Notes: a model not told the origin generated them from the sequence alone. 64,000 bases of DNA from Saturnia japonica (GCA_033032175.1 JAVKPJ010000066.1:1-64000), one strand, 5' to 3'; numbered from the stretch's first letter, positions 9,801 through 20,564 are shown. Numbers and translations: made by a program.

Positions 9801-10015
9801 CCCCTCTCCCTAACAGAGAGGGGTGTACCCGTACTGTAGATGGCTACAGAGCCGTCCAAGTCGCCTGCCCAGTACGGTTGAGCAGGGACACAGTACGGCT
9901 CCGCAGCCACCGCCACACTGATGTTCCACTCCGCCACTGATTGCACAAACAAGTCTTGTGCAGTGGCGGAGTGGTTCAAATTCGCCTGAAGGCAGTCGGT
10001 ACGGCGTCGATCCAT
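6864..10015 (-). pseudogene. M3 ORF2: endonuclease-RT, one frameshift
   Basis: This would encode about 1050 residues starting MDRRRTDCLQANLNHS. It has the endonuclease (LLGDLNAKS, FSDHRYI) and RT (LLDDTGKMLERI, SIDIANAFNSLPH, GVPQGSVLGPLLWN, CYADD). A terminal zinc finger CHECGAAEDTAQHTLSEC and the end RQLPPP follow. The frame breaks near 7860: M6 has GCCGCCTCC where M3 has GCCCCTCC, i.e. one base lost. The rest is open, so one correction would restore the frame; a sequencing error is as likely as real decay. ATG 10015 overlaps the ORF1 stop as TAATG, the arrangement used for translational coupling in SART1. Confidence 0.9.
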
Positions 10016-11924
10016 TAACGAGTCGTACCAACTGCCTCCGCCCTGGGTCTACCAGCCCCAAAAAGCCTCGTCTTGGTTGCAGGGGGCCTGCAGCTCACCC
10101 CTCCCATGTAGTGGTCCGCTGGTTTACCCGCGGCGGCACACACATCACAGTGCATCTTGGACGATGCACATTCTGCCGCCGCGTGGCCAGACCCCCCGCA
10201 CCTGTAACATAGGGCGCTCCTGTCGGCCATCGCCTCACATAGTGGGCGAGTGTGGCCCAAGCCCATGCACCTGAAGCACCGGAGGGGCTTCTCCGGCAAT
10301 GGGCAGATTCGGGCCACACTCCAGCCGACTAGGAGACGCCCTGCATCGGCTAACTTTTTCCCCTCCGCGACTGGGAGCGACACAAACGCCGCCCCCCTCC
10401 CCAGTTATGCCGGATGGAGCCGACCCTAATCACGGCCGGCTCACATCCGGTCGCACCGACTATGGCCGCCCTCAACTCGCCTTCGTCAACCGAGTCGTCG
10501 ATTCCAACGACCCGAAGCTCCGCCCGTTTTATTGGCCTGGAAACTACAGCTACACCAGCTAGTGCAGCCTGCAGCTGTGTCGCCAGGCCATCTGCCTTAA
10601 TTTCACCGTTGGGGCCATTGATTTCTATAATCTTGGCCCCCGTGGCCGACGTGCGGAGCTTCGGTTCGCTGATTCCCAGCTCCGCCAGCTTCACCTGCTC
10701 CCGCGCCTTCAGTACCGCAGCCGCGTACGTGATACCCCCGGCCACAGCCTCAGGCTGCAGCGTGATGAGTACCGCTGCAGTGCGCGGCACCTTCGGCTGA
10801 ACTATCTTCTTGGCGGTCCCTTTAGGCGCAGGAGCAGCCACTGCTGCTGCCGGCGCCCTGGGTTTTTTCGCCCGACGCACCACAGTGGTCCACGCCACCT
10901 CCCCTGCCTCAGATGGGGGCCGGGAAACAGCCTGGGAGACAGAAGCCCCCGGGGGAGCGGCCCACTCCATACCGAGAGGCGCGGTGGGTGCAGAGGGCTC
11001 AGCTGCTCCCTCAGACCTGGCCCGTGACACAGACCGGGCCTTTTTTGTTGCTCCCACCACCTTGGCACTAGGGCCAGCACGGCTGGCCGGCCCAGCTCCC
11101 GCAGCAGGCTTCTGCCTCCCCTCCAACCCAGGTCTTTTATCCCCCGCAAGTGGAGGGCGAATAACCTTCTTGGGCAAGAGCCGCCCATCCGCCTCCAGAC
11201 TGTCGAAGCGCGCGTCCATCACCGCTCCGACAGTGGTACGGATGGACAGCTCAAGCTTGCCCATCGCTCCCTCCAGGACCTTCTCCCATCCCAAGGGAGG
11301 CGCCTCCACCTGGACCGTCTTAGGAGGCGGCGGCGGAGGGGGAGGAGGCATTATCCTCCTCGCACTCGCCTCTCTTCTCCACGCAAGGACCTCCTCCTTG
11401 AGGTCCTTCACCTGCTGCCGGAGCAGCCTTGCATCTCGGGCCAATCGGGCCGTCTCCTCATTGGTAGTGCGCGAAATGAGCACTTCTACCACCTCTCTTA
11501 GGGATTTGGCCGCCTCCTTCAGGGACTTAATACACGTCCCCTTCAGGTTGCCCGAAATCCGGCAAACTTCCAGGATGGCGTCTACACCTTCCTCGGTTCG
11601 GGCTCTGAGAGCCCCCGCATCCATTACATCCGCACTAGGTGCCTCTTCCGCGTCACTTTCGCCGCCAATGCACACCACCTCATCATCTTCAGCAGCCCTA
11701 ACGCCGCTTGATTCCTTCAAAAAGGAGGATATTACCCCCTTGCTGGCCCAGATTGAGCGTTCCACACTTTTGGAACGCCACTGACCCCGAACCGCCCCTC
11801 GTCTTGCAGTTCCTCGCTTTGGGGCTTGTGCCCCATCTACCTCGGTTTCCAAAGCCGTTGTCCGGGACCCGAACGGGCGTTTCCCCAGCCTCCCAGACAC
11901 CTCGGAATCACTCCCGGACGCCAT
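10015..11924 (-). pseudogene. M3 ORF1: gag-like protein, one frameshift
   Basis: The start is ATG 11924 (MASGSDSEVSGRLG); an open frame extends upstream to 11981 without another ATG. About 636 residues: a charged N-terminus, a conserved helical block with NLKGTCIKSLKEAAKSLREV, and a proline run MPPPPPPPPPPK. A basic and Ala-rich linker, the ITLQPEAVAGG block, and CCHC knuckles CFRCMGLGHTRPLC and CYRCGGSGHAAAEC follow, ending before GTTR. The frame shifts near 10395 in a G/C-rich homopolymer stretch, between HNWGGG and the VSLPVAEGKKL block. By family it binds element RNA. Confidence 0.87.
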
Positions 11925-12318
11925 GGGGAAGCTTTTCCCAACCGCGGACGAAACCGTCGTCAAGGTACAATGGTTTTTCAACTCCTGCTCATTCCTGGGC
12001 GGAAGTTCCGCCAGTTTTTTGATGCAACTAGCTAGGGAGAGTTACCCTCCACCCTAGCACGGCAAAAGAAATCAAATCAACCAAAACCAGAACACAGGGC
12101 AAATCAGAATCCAAAATAAACGAAGTGCCGAAAGTCAAAATGGTAAAATCGGGAACAGAGTCCAAAGAAAAAGCCGAGTCGTAAAACGCAAAAGGGAATC
12201 CACTAGAGCACAACGAGACACACTAACAACCAAAAACGCGCAGAAGATAGTGTGTAAGCCGGCCGAGATATCGAGTTCCATAGGTCCACCGACACACCCG
12301 AACCTACGAAAATCATAC
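11925..12318 (-). other. M3 5' leader
   Basis: This 394-nt non-coding leader of family B differs from the M11 leader by only a few bases over 290 nt. I see no ribozyme fold like that of M7, M10 or M12. Confidence 0.75.
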
Positions 12319-12325
12319 AACCTAA

Positions 12326-12327
<2 letters not shown>
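12319..12327. repeat. Telomeric spacer, 9 nt
   Basis: AACCTAACC lies between the M3 5' end and the M4 poly(A) tail. Length is 5x1+4. Confidence 0.85.
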
Positions 12328-12391
<64 letters not shown>

Positions 12392-12392
<1 letters not shown>

Positions 12393-12472
12393 GTGGAGAA
12401 ACCCGTCATGGGTACACACTCGCCCGGGGGGACGAGTGGTTATGTGAGACTCCTACTCACTAAAACTCCACG
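12392..12472 (-). promoter_or_regulatory. 3'-terminal structured RNA element of M4
   Basis: Same fold as M3: CGTGGAG/CTCCACG outside, GTGAG/CTCAC inside. The second hairpin is CACTCG/CGAGTG, a T-A pair where M3 has T-G. Confidence 0.72.
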
Positions 12473-12726
12473 GTGTACCATCGGCCGCCATAGTGGGACG
12501 CGTGGGCACTGCGGTTGCAATCAGCCGCGACGCCCCGGCGGCCGGCCCCTGTCGGGCCCCGGCGCTAAAGAGAGACAGTCTGGTACAACCCCAACTGTCT
12601 CCCAGACGGCTGAACCAGTGCAATGGGAAGACGGGCCCCCCGACCCGTCTCCCCTGGTCCAGCATGGGCAGAGGAAGGAGGCGAGTGAACCGCCCCCTCC
12701 TACCACCCAACGTCTACGCAACCCGC

Positions 12727-12798
12727 CTACAAAGGTGGTGGAGCAGGCGGTCCCCTCCCTCTCTTTTCAGGAGGCCTACATTGGGCGCCCCCCATATA
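12727..12798 (-). CDS. M4 ORF1, last 23 codons
   Basis: The frame YMGGAQCRPPEKRGRGPPAP ends with PPL and TAG at 12727. YMGG-x2-C-RPP matches the C-terminus of the ORF1 of M12 and M3 just after the last zinc knuckle. The rest is lost in the gap. The position, directly before a 3' UTR and poly(A), shows that no ORF2 follows ORF1 in this element. Confidence 0.7.
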   Translation of the reverse strand, partial: YMGGAQCRPPEKRGRGPPAPPPL

Positions 12799-12898
12799 NN
12801 NNNNNNNNNNNNNNNNNNNNNNNNNNNNNNNNNNNNNNNNNNNNNNNNNNNNNNNNNNNNNNNNNNNNNNNNNNNNNNNNNNNNNNNNNNNNNNNNNN
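12799..12898. other. Assembly gap, 100 N
   Basis: Exactly 100 N, a typical scaffold placeholder of unknown true size. Telomere repeat strand and element strand both flip across it. Confidence 0.99.
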
Positions 12899-12900
12899 GG

Positions 12901-14295
12901 GCCACAATTAGAGAGGCACTCCGGTTTCATGGAGTGCCGTCCTACCTCCGCCGCATAGTCGGGGCGTACCTCAGTGAGAGGTACGTAACCTTCCCGGGCC
13001 AAGAAGGGATGAGTCGGCGAGACGTCGTATCCGGTGTTCCCCAGGGGTCAGTGTTAGGGCCCCTACTCTGGAACATCGGATACGACTGGGTGTTGCGCGG
13101 TGCGCTCCTCCGAGGCGCTAGCGTCGTGTGCTACGCTGATGACACGCTGGTGTTAGCCCGGGGGAAGACGCACCGCGACGCAATGATGTTAGCGACAGCG
13201 TGTGTCGCTCAAGTCGTTGGAAGGATCCGGCGACTGGGGCTGGAGGTGGCGCTGCGTAAATCCGAGGCTCTGTTCTTCCATGGGCCTCGGAATGCGCCGC
13301 CTCAAGGATCCCAGATTGTCGTGGGAGGCGTGTCCATCGGTGTCGAGTCGTCCATGAAGTATCTCGGCCTCGTCCTCGACAGCCGATGGACCTTCGAAGA
13401 GCACTTCCGGCAACTGGCTCCCCGTCTCATGAGCGCAGCGGGTGCGTTAGCCCGACTGCTGCCGAACATGGGGGGGCCTGATTCCTCTTGCCGGAAGCTG
13501 TACCTAGGAATCGTGCGGTCTATGGCCTTGTACGGGGCACCCGTATGGGCGTACGGCCTGACGGCCACGAACATTGCCCAATTGCGAAGACCGCAGCGGG
13601 CGATGTCTATAAGGGCCACCCGTGGGTACCGCACGATCTCTTTCGAGGCGGCCTCCCTTCTAGCCGGATCCCCACCCTGGGACCTGGAGGCGAGAGCCCA
13701 CGCGTCTCTATATCTTCGACGCGTGGAGGCGTTGGAGCAAGGCTTACGACTCGCGCCTCGGGAAATTGAGGCGCTGAGGTCACAGTTCCACCAGGTCCTA
13801 GTGGTGGACGAGTGGCGCCGACGACTTGAGCGACCGAGCTCGGGCGTGGCAACGGTGGATGCCGTTCGGCCCGTATTGGCCGAATGGCTAACCAGGCGGC
13901 ACGGCACCCTGACATTCCGGCTAACGCAGGTGCTCTCGGGACACGGCTGTTTCGGGAGCTACCTGTGTCGTATAGGCCGGGAACCGACAGCAGGGTGCCA
14001 CCATTGTGGCTGTGCGAGGGACACCGCACAGCACACCCTCGAAGAATGTCCCGCCTGGGAAACGCCACGCCGCGAGCTCGTCGCGGTGATTGGCCTGGAT
14101 CTCTCGCTCTCGACTGTTGTGAAGTCCATGGTCGAGAGCGAGACCGGATGGAACTCCGTCGCCTCATTCTGCGAGGACGTTCTGCTCACTAAGGAGGCGG
14201 CGGAGAGGGAGAGGGAGCAGGCATCACAGCTCCCCTCCCGCGGTCGACGAACCGTACGGCGGCGACGGGTCAGGGATGACCTACAGCCGCCGTAA
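12901..14295 (+). CDS. M5 ORF2, RT palm to C-terminus (5' part in gap)
   Basis: The frame is open for 464 codons from the gap edge. It begins ATIREALRFHGVPSYLRR, just after the RT A motif. Then come GVPQGSVLGPLLWN, CYADDTLV, KYLGLVLDSRW and the thumb. The terminal zinc finger is CHHCGCARDTAQHTLEEC, and the tail is basic, ending RDDLQPP. No frameshift is present in this part, unlike M8, which lost one G in the equivalent of TTCGAAGAGCAC. It would supply the catalytic part of the RT if its missing half is intact. Confidence 0.9.
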   Translation, partial: ATIREALRFHGVPSYLRRIVGAYLSERYVTFPGQEGMSRRDVVSGVPQGSVLGPLLWNIGYDWVLRGALLRGASVVCYADDTLVLARGKTHRDAMMLATACVAQVVGRIRRLGLEVALRKSEALFFHGPRNAPPQGSQIVVGGVSIGVESSMKYLGLVLDSRWTFEEHFRQLAPRLMSAAGALARLLPNMGGPDSSCRKLYLGIVRSMALYGAPVWAYGLTATNIAQLRRPQRAMSIRATRGYRTISFEAASLLAGSPPWDLEARAHASLYLRRVEALEQGLRLAPREIEALRSQFHQVLVVDEWRRRLERPSSGVATVDAVRPVLAEWLTRRHGTLTFRLTQVLSGHGCFGSYLCRIGREPTAGCHHCGCARDTAQHTLEECPAWETPRRELVAVIGLDLSLSTVVKSMVESETGWNSVASFCEDVLLTKEAAEREREQASQLPSRGRRTVRRRRVRDDLQPP

Positions 14296-14537
14296 ATAAG
14301 GCCTGCGGGCGTTGGACGCGGGCACATCCTTCGCCCTTGCAGCTAATGTACAGGCCCGAGGCGAGGCGCATCGGTGTTCGTTGCGCCCCTCGACGGTTCG
14401 TCAGAGGGTGTCCAATCATCCGACCCCCTCAGACCGAAGGAAGAGGCCCCTCATGAGGGGCGGACACCTGCCGGGTTGAGTAGAAGTTATTGCTTCAGCA
14501 TTTCCTGCTCCCCGGCCACATGGTGTGTGGAGAACAC

Positions 14538-14622
14538 CGTGGGGTTTTAGTCAGTAAGAGTCTGACATACCCCTCTCGAGCTGCCCGGCTCGGGAGGCGG
14601 ATCCATGCAGGATTTCCCCACG
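14538..14622 (+). promoter_or_regulatory. 3'-terminal structured RNA element of M5
   Basis: Family A version: CGTGGGG/CCCCACG with GTCAG/CTGAC, CTCTCGAGC/GCTCGGGAG and ATCC/GGAT, ending one base before poly(A). Confidence 0.75.
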
Positions 14623-14644
14623 TAAAAAAAAAAAAAAAAAAAAA

Positions 14645-14658
14645 GGTTAGGTTAGGTT
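14645..14658. repeat. Telomeric spacer, 14 nt
   Basis: GGTTAGGTTAGGTT between the M5 poly(A) and the M6 5' end. Length is 5x2+4. Confidence 0.88.
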
Positions 14659-15094
14659 GGAGGTATGATTTTCGTAGGTTCGGGTGTGATAGTGTTTCCT
14701 TCGAAGTCCATATCTCAGCGGTCCTGCATGCGATTAACTTCGTTTGCAAGTTATTTGCGTGTTTATCCTTTGCGTTTTCGATTCCTTTTGATCCCAACGA
14801 CTTTGCTTTTCTCCTGGACTCTGTTCCCGTTTTTGTACTTTTGGACTTTCGGCACTTCATTTTTTGGTTCTCGAATTTTTCCTGCGGTCTGGTTCTTGGC
14901 GATTCGGATTCTTTTGCCGGGGTGGGGTGGAGCGTGACTCCCCCTATCTGGGGCAAGCCAAAAACTGGCGAAACTTCCGCCCAGGGATGGGCAGGAGCTG
15001 AAAAACTGCCGTATCTCGACGACGGTTTCGTCGGCAGTTGGAAAAGCTTCACCAGTGGGTCCGGTGATCCTTTAGGGAGGCTGGAAGCCTAGAT
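14659..15094 (+). other. M6 5' leader
   Basis: The leader is homologous to those of M3 and M11 at its start (GGTATGATTTTCGTAGGTT) but diverges after about 40 nt. The M3 ORF1 start ATGGCGTCCGGGAG corresponds to AGTGGGTCCGG here, so that start codon is lost and a TAG lies in the leader. Confidence 0.7.
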
Positions 15095-17108
15095 ATGAGT
15101 GCCTTCGGGTCGCGATTTGCGGCACTGGATACGGAGATAGATGGGGGACACGGTTTCATTGAAATCGGTTCAAATAAAGGTGTATCCAGGGGGTCAGGCC
15201 GGTCCAAAAGTTTGGAACGGTCGAATTTGGGGCGAAAGGGCGGCCATCGTACCTTTTTGGGGGAAAAAAGCGTCATTGGTGACGCTAGAGTGGACCTGTC
15301 CTCATCTGAGGAGGAAATAGAGTTGTTTCTCGAAGGGATGGAGCAGGACGCATTATTGACCATCAACTCAGGGGGAGCTACGCTTCAGCGGAAGCGATCC
15401 ATTGGGGATAGAGGCGAGGACTCCGATGTAGAGAGCGGTAGGGTAGTTGCCGCTAAGCTTAATACGGCTAGGAGGGGGAAGGGACGCCCAGGGGTTTTCG
15501 GGGCGGGTTGTGGGTGAAGCAGGGGACTCCTCCGACCGGGCGCAGGCATACCGGAAAGGTGTTAAGCCCACAGAAGAGGCAGTAAATGTGCTGGATCTCA
15601 ACACTGAGAAGTTGAGGGACATAGCCAGTAAGGGTTAGCGGACATACTGCAAGTCTGCAGTAAGTCCGGTAATTTGAAGGGCACCTGCATAAAGGAGCTG
15701 AAAGGAGCTGCAAAAAACCTGATGGAGGTTGTTGAGACTCTCCTCGACCGGTCAACCGATGAGGAGACAGCCCGACTACAACGAGAGACCAACAACCTCC
15801 GTCGTCAGGTGGAAGGACTCAAAGAGGAGGTAGCGGCATGGAGGCGCGAGGCTGCGAGCAAGCAGGTGCCTTCTGCCCCAGCGCCCCAGAAGGGGACTAC
15901 AGCGGATGAGTATCGACAAGCGATGGGGGAGATGGAGGCGCGGCTAATAGGAGTCCTTAATGCCCGCCTGGAGGACCTGGAGGAGCGTTTGCCACCCAGG
16001 CAGGTCATCCGCCCACCACTGGCGGCGGATAAAAAGAAGGCGCCGGGGGGTGCTCTAACTTCAGTGCCCGCCAAGTCGGAGCGACGGTGTCTGCGAAGAC
16101 TGTGGCCCAGCATCGCGGACCGAGGTCCAGATCGACCGGTGATTCTAACACCGCGTCCTTGGTGTCCGGGGGGGGGGGGTTGGTGGTCACAACCCAGACC
16201 CCGGCGGAGTTGCAGGAGGTAGCGTGGTCTACCGTCGTTCGCCGCCGGAAGAAGAAAGCGGCACCTGCTGCAGCGGCTCCGACGCTTCCTGCGGTTCCCG
16301 CTCCTCCGGCTAAGGCAGCCCGCCCCAAGGCCAAGCTGCCCCCCTGCCGCGTGCAGCTGCGGTGATGGTCACCTTGCAGCCGGAGGCTGTGGCGAGGGGG
16401 GTCGACTATAGGTCGGCCCTACTGGGTGCTCGGCAGGCGGTGCAGCTAGCTGGACTCGGTATCGAGCAGATCAAGGTCCGGGAGGCGGCCACTGGCTCCA
16501 GGATAATTGAGTTACCTGGTGCCAGTGGAGCCGAAAAAGCGGACGGCCTGGCACAGAGGCTCACAGAGGCGCTGGCTGGGGTGGCCACTGTGACCAGGCC
16601 GGTCAAAAGGGCGGATGTACGGATCGTCGGATTAGACGAGACGGTGGGGAAGGAGGAGTTGGTGGCTGCAGTGGCGGCTAAGAGCGACTGCGAGGCGTCA
16701 CTCATCAGGGCTGGCGAGATCCGCCAAAACAACGGGGGGTGGCGTCGCGCATATGTCGCTCCCGCTCACTGCAGCCAGAAAATTGGTGGAAGCCGGGCGC
16801 CTCCTCATCGGTGGAGTGTGGCACGAGTCCATCCACTTGAGGAGAAGCCACTGCGCTGTTTCCGGTGCATGGGCTTGGGCCACACTCGCCCGTTGTGTGA
16901 AGCCATGGAGGATAGGAGCGCCCTGTGCTACAGATGCGGGGGGTCTGGCCACGCGGCGGGAGAGTGCACAGCAGTCAAGCTGCACTGCGCCGTGTGTGCC
17001 GCTGCTGGCGTAACAGCAGATCATTACATGGGGGGGGCCAGTTGCAAGCCTCCCTCATCCAAGAGGTGGCCCCCCAGGGCTGGTGGGCATAGGCCTAGGC
17101 CGAGGTAG
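15095..17108 (+). pseudogene. M6 ORF1, frameshifted gag-like gene
   Basis: The first usable ATG is 15095 (MSAFGSRFAALDTEIDGG), downstream of the lost family start. Reading switches frame at least six times, near 15500, 15640, 16080 and 16350, and twice between 16740 and 16815. Recognisable blocks in order are: NLKGTCIKELKGAAKNLMEVV; the helical TNNLRRQVEGLKEEV; the VTLQPEAVARGV block; and CCHC knuckles CFRCMGLGHTRPLC and CYRCGGSGHAAGEC. A third Cys group CAVCAAAG precedes DHYMGGASC. It cannot make a complete product as written. The indels cluster in G/C-rich runs. Confidence 0.85.
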
Positions 17109-17125
17109 TTGGAACGGCTCGTTAA

Positions 17126-20100
17126 GGATCGACGCCGTACCGACTGCCTCCAGGCGAATTTGAACCACTCCGCCACTGCACAAGATCTGTTCGTGCAGTC
17201 AGTGGCGGAGTGGAGCATCGATGTTGCGGTGGCTGCGGAGCCGTACTCTGTCCCCGCCCAACCTTACTGGGCGGGTGACCTTGACGGCTCTGTAGCCATC
17301 TATTGTACAGGGTTCCCCCTCTCCTTCAAGGAGAGGGGATCAGGGTTCGTGGCGGCCGCCTGGGGAGGGTACGGTGTGGTGGGAGTGTACTTCTCCCCAA
17401 ACCGGCCCCTGAGGGAGTTCGAGTCGTTTCTCGACTCCCTGGGGCCGGTGATTAGGCGGCTGTCGCCACTCCCCATCGTCCTGCTTGGCGATCTTAACGC
17501 CAAGTCGCGGGCATGGGGAGGGGTGGCCACGGACCCGAGAGGGGCAGTGGTGGAGGAGTGGGCAGTCCAGGTTGGGCTGTCCCTCCTCAACCGTGGGGGG
17601 TGCACACGTGCGTGCGACAGAACGGAGGGTCCGTGGTGGACGTCTCCTTCGCCACGCCGTCTGTCGCACGCCGTGTGCAGGACTGGAGGGTGCTGGAGGA
17701 GGTGGAGACCTTGTCAGACCACCGGTATATCCGGTTCGGGGTCTCCACCTCCTCAGAGGTTCCGGCGCGCCGTGCTCCGGGGGGGGCTAACTTCCCCCGA
17801 TGGGTGGTGAGCCGCCTCAATCGGCAGCTTGCTGAGGAGGCGGCCATCGTCCAGAGCTGGCGCGCGCCGGCTCATGATGACGTAGAGATCGACGCGATCG
17901 CGGGCCGTTTCCGTAAGGCCCTTACGGCGGTCTGCGACGCGTCGATGCCGCGGAGCAAGAACCGCCCGCAAGGCAGGCGGGCGGTGTATTGGTGGACCCC
18001 GGAGATTGCCGATCTCCGGGTGGCCTGCTCCGCGGCGCGGCGGCAGCTTCAACGCGCCGCCGGCGGCAAACTCGGATAGAGGGGGAGGAGGCCCGGTTGC
18101 TTGGCCACTACAGGGAAACTAGGAAGTCCCTGCAGGTGGCCATCAGCCGGGCAAAGGAGAGAAGTGGGAGGAGCTCCTCAGGACCCTGGACAGGGACCCG
18201 TGGGGGCGCCCGTACCGGGTTGCCCGGAAGAAGTTCCGGGGCAGGCGCCCCCTTTAACGGAGTCCCTGGACTCAGAGGTCCTGGGGAGGGTCGTGGCCAC
18301 GTTGCTGCCCGACCCTCCGGAGCTCCTCCCGCCCCCCATGCTAGATGGGAGTGTTGCGGAGGAGCTGTTGCCACCCCCCCCCGTCACTGAGGAGGAGATG
18401 GGGTCGGTGGTGGAGCGCCTCCGCAACAAGCGGAGGGCGCCAGGCCCGGACGGAGTTCCGGGCCAGGTTTTAAGTGTGGCGCTGAACCACATGGGGGTAG
18501 AGCTTCGGGAGCTATTCAACCGATGTTTGTCGGTTGGACGGTTCCCGAAGCTCTGGAAGATGGGGCGACTCTGCCTTCTGGGGAAGGAGGGTCGCCCCCC
18601 GGACTGCCCGTCCGCGTACCGGCCCCTTGTGCTGCTGGACGACACGGGGAAGATGCTGGAGCGTATTCTGGCGTCTCGTGTCGTCCGGCACATGGCGGAA
18701 GTTGGGCCGGTACTTTCGGACCGGCAGTTCGGTTTCCGGAGAGGGCGTTCAACGCTGGACGCCCTCTCCACCCTGAAGGAGTGGTCCGCGGAGGCGACCG
18801 AGGGGGAGGTAGGCTGTTGGCGGTGTCGTTAGACATCGCCAACGCCTTCAACAGCCTGCCGCACGGTGTTATACGGGAGGCGCTCCGGTTTTTCGGAGTG
18901 CCCTCGTACCTGCGGCGGCTGTTGGGGGACTACCTCCAGGGCAGGGAGGTCGCCTTCGTGGACGGAAGGGGGGCTGTGGTCCGGCGTCGCACTGGGTGTG
19001 GTGTTCCACAGGGGTCGGTGTTGGGGCCGCCCTGTGGAACATGGGCTACGACTGGGTGCTCCGCGTAGCGCTCCCTTCGGGGTGCGAGTGCTATGCTACG
19101 CGGACGACACCCTAGTCGTAGCCCGGGGGGATGTTTTAAGGAGGTGGCGCGCCTGGCCACAGAGGGCACTGCCCTTGTGGTCAGGCGCATTAAGGCGTTG
19201 GGCCTCAGGGTGGCGGCCGAGAAGACCGAGGCCATACTCTTTCATGGGCCTCGGTGTGGGCCGCCTCCTGGGGCCCACATAAATGTGGAGGGAGTGAGGG
19301 TCCGGGTTGGGGCCCAGATGAAATATCTGGGCCTCATCCTGGATGGACGTTGGCGGTTCGAGTCCCACTTTAAGGGACTCGAACCGCGGATAGTGGGAGC
19401 GGCGGCGGCTCTCGGCCGGCTTCTTCCGAACTCGGGGGCCGGGCGCGAGCTGTCGCCGTTTGTTCGCGGGAGTTATCAGAAGCATGGCCGTCTACGGGGC
19501 ACCGATCTGGGCGGATGCCCTCAGCGCCACGAACAGACGCGTACTGCGTGCTACGCAGCGTGTCGTGGCGCTGAGAATAATCCGTGGGTACCGGTCGGTG
19601 TCCGCGGGGGCGGCCATGGTTCTTGCTGGCTCCCCGCCGTGGGAGTTGGAGGCGGAGGTGCTCGCCGCCGTGTACAGGTTCACGGCGGCGAGGAGAGAGT
19701 TAGGGGAGCCTCCAGCTCCCACAGAGGTAGACAGGGTCCGGCGGGAGGCCCGGGAGGAGGTCTATAGGAGGTGGGAGGAGGACCTGGCGGACGCGCGCTA
19801 TGGACGTTATACCATAGACGCCGTCCGCCCGGTCCTCCGGGAGTGGTTGGTCAGGGAGCGGGGCTCCCTGACGTTTAGACTTGTGCAGGTACTATCCGGA
19901 CATGGTTGTTTCGGATGGTACCTGCACAAGATAGCACGGAGGGAGCCGAACACTACGTGCCACGAGTGCGGGGCTGCAGAGGACACGGCGCAGCACACTT
20001 TGTCTGAGTGTGCTGCGTGGGTGGAGCAGCGCCGCACTCTGGCCGTAGATGTTGGAGGAGACCTCTCGCTGCCGAGTGTGGTGAGAGCCATGCTCGGCAG

Positions 20101-20263
20101 CGAGAATGCATGGAAGGCGATGGCCTCCTTCTGCGAGGAAGTCATCTCGCAGAAGGAGGCTGCGGAGAGGGCACGCGAGGGGGATCCCCTGAGCGGCCCT
20201 CTCCGACAAAGACGAACGGGTGGCAGGAGGAGGCGGTTCATCCGCCAACTCCCGCCACCCTAG
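17126..20263 (+). pseudogene. M6 ORF2, frameshifted endonuclease-RT gene
   Basis: The start ATG is destroyed (TAAGGATCGACG versus TAATGGATCGACG in M3). Endonuclease motifs LLGDLNAKSRAW and LSDHRYIRF, RT motifs SLDIANAFNSLPH, GVPQGSVLGP and CYADDTLV, and the zinc finger CHECGAAEDTAQHTLSEC are all present. The frame changes at least seven times, near 17600, 18055, 18170, 18815, 19040, 19130 and 19440. In-frame stop substitutions are rare, so either the copy is young or the indels are consensus errors. Confidence 0.86.
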
Positions 20264-20458
20264 CCGAGCCAGAGGAGACGGGTCGGGGGGCCCGTCTTCT
20301 CATTGCACAGGCTCGGCGGATGGAGGAGACGGCTAGGGTGTACTGAGCCGTCTCCTATTTAGGCCGGGGCCCGGTTCAGCCGGGCCGGCCGCCGGGGCGG
20401 CGCGGCAGAATGCCAGCGCAGTGCCCGCGTCGCCCCAGTGTGGCGGCGGATGGTACAC

Positions 20459-20540
20459 CGTGGAGTTTTAGTGAGTAGGAGTCTCACATAACCACTCGTC
20501 CCCCCCCGGCGGGTGTGTACCCATGACGGGTTTCTCCACG
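20459..20540 (+). promoter_or_regulatory. 3'-terminal structured RNA element of M6
   Basis: Family B version: CGTGGAG/CTCCACG, GTGAG/CTCAC, CACTCG/CGGGTG, ACCC/GGGT. Confidence 0.73.
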
Positions 20541-20564
20541 TAAAAAAAAAAAAAAAAAAAAAAA

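Larger units (their letters stand above)
6552..12318 (-). mobile_element. M3: family B SART-like retrotransposon, nearly full length
   Basis: The poly(A) tail is 34 T at 6552-6585. Then come the 3' UTR (6586-6863), ORF2 (6864-10015), ORF1 (10015-11924) and a 394-nt leader ending at 12318. The 5' end begins GTATGATTTTCG, about five bases short of the GAGGTATG start of M6 and M11, so it is minimally truncated. Each ORF has a single frameshift. ORF1 and ORF2 overlap in TAATG (10013-10017). Confidence 0.92.
12328..12798 (-). mobile_element. M4: 3' end of a gag-only family C element, cut by a gap
   Basis: The tail is 62 T (12328-12389), the longest in the window. The 3' UTR (12390-12726) is homologous to those of M12 and M3. 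Upstream of it lies the end of an ORF1, not of an ORF2. The UTR contains a stretch (GGAGGGGGCGGTTCACTCGCC on the sense strand, in two parts GGAGGGGGC and GGTTCACTCGCC) matching the last codons of family B ORF2, so an ORF2 was deleted. The element is cut at 12798 by the N gap. Confidence 0.8.
12899..14644 (+). mobile_element. M5: 3' part of a family A element
   Basis: After the gap an ORF2 resumes on plus (12901-14295), followed by a 3' UTR and a 21-A tail (14624-14644). The sequence is nearly identical to the matching part of M8. The 5' part lies in the gap. Confidence 0.9.
14659..20564 (+). mobile_element. M6: family B SART-like retrotransposon, full length but decayed
   Basis: The 5' end is GGAGGTATGATTTTCG at 14659. 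A leader runs to 15094, followed by ORF1 (15095-17108), ORF2 (17126-20263), a 3' UTR and a 23-A tail (20542-20564). Protein similarity to M3 is high throughout, but many single-base indels break both frames. The stop/start TAATG of M3 has become TAAGG. Confidence 0.92.

Noticed and set aside
12135..12419. ORFs with poly-Lys or poly-Phe at 12135-12447
   Set aside because: They translate the 62-nt poly(A) tail of M4 and flanking leader or UTR.
14659..14760. A ribozyme at the 5' end of family B (M3, M6, M11)
   Set aside because: I tried to place P1 and P2 of an HDV-like fold and found no nested pairing conserved among the three leaders.
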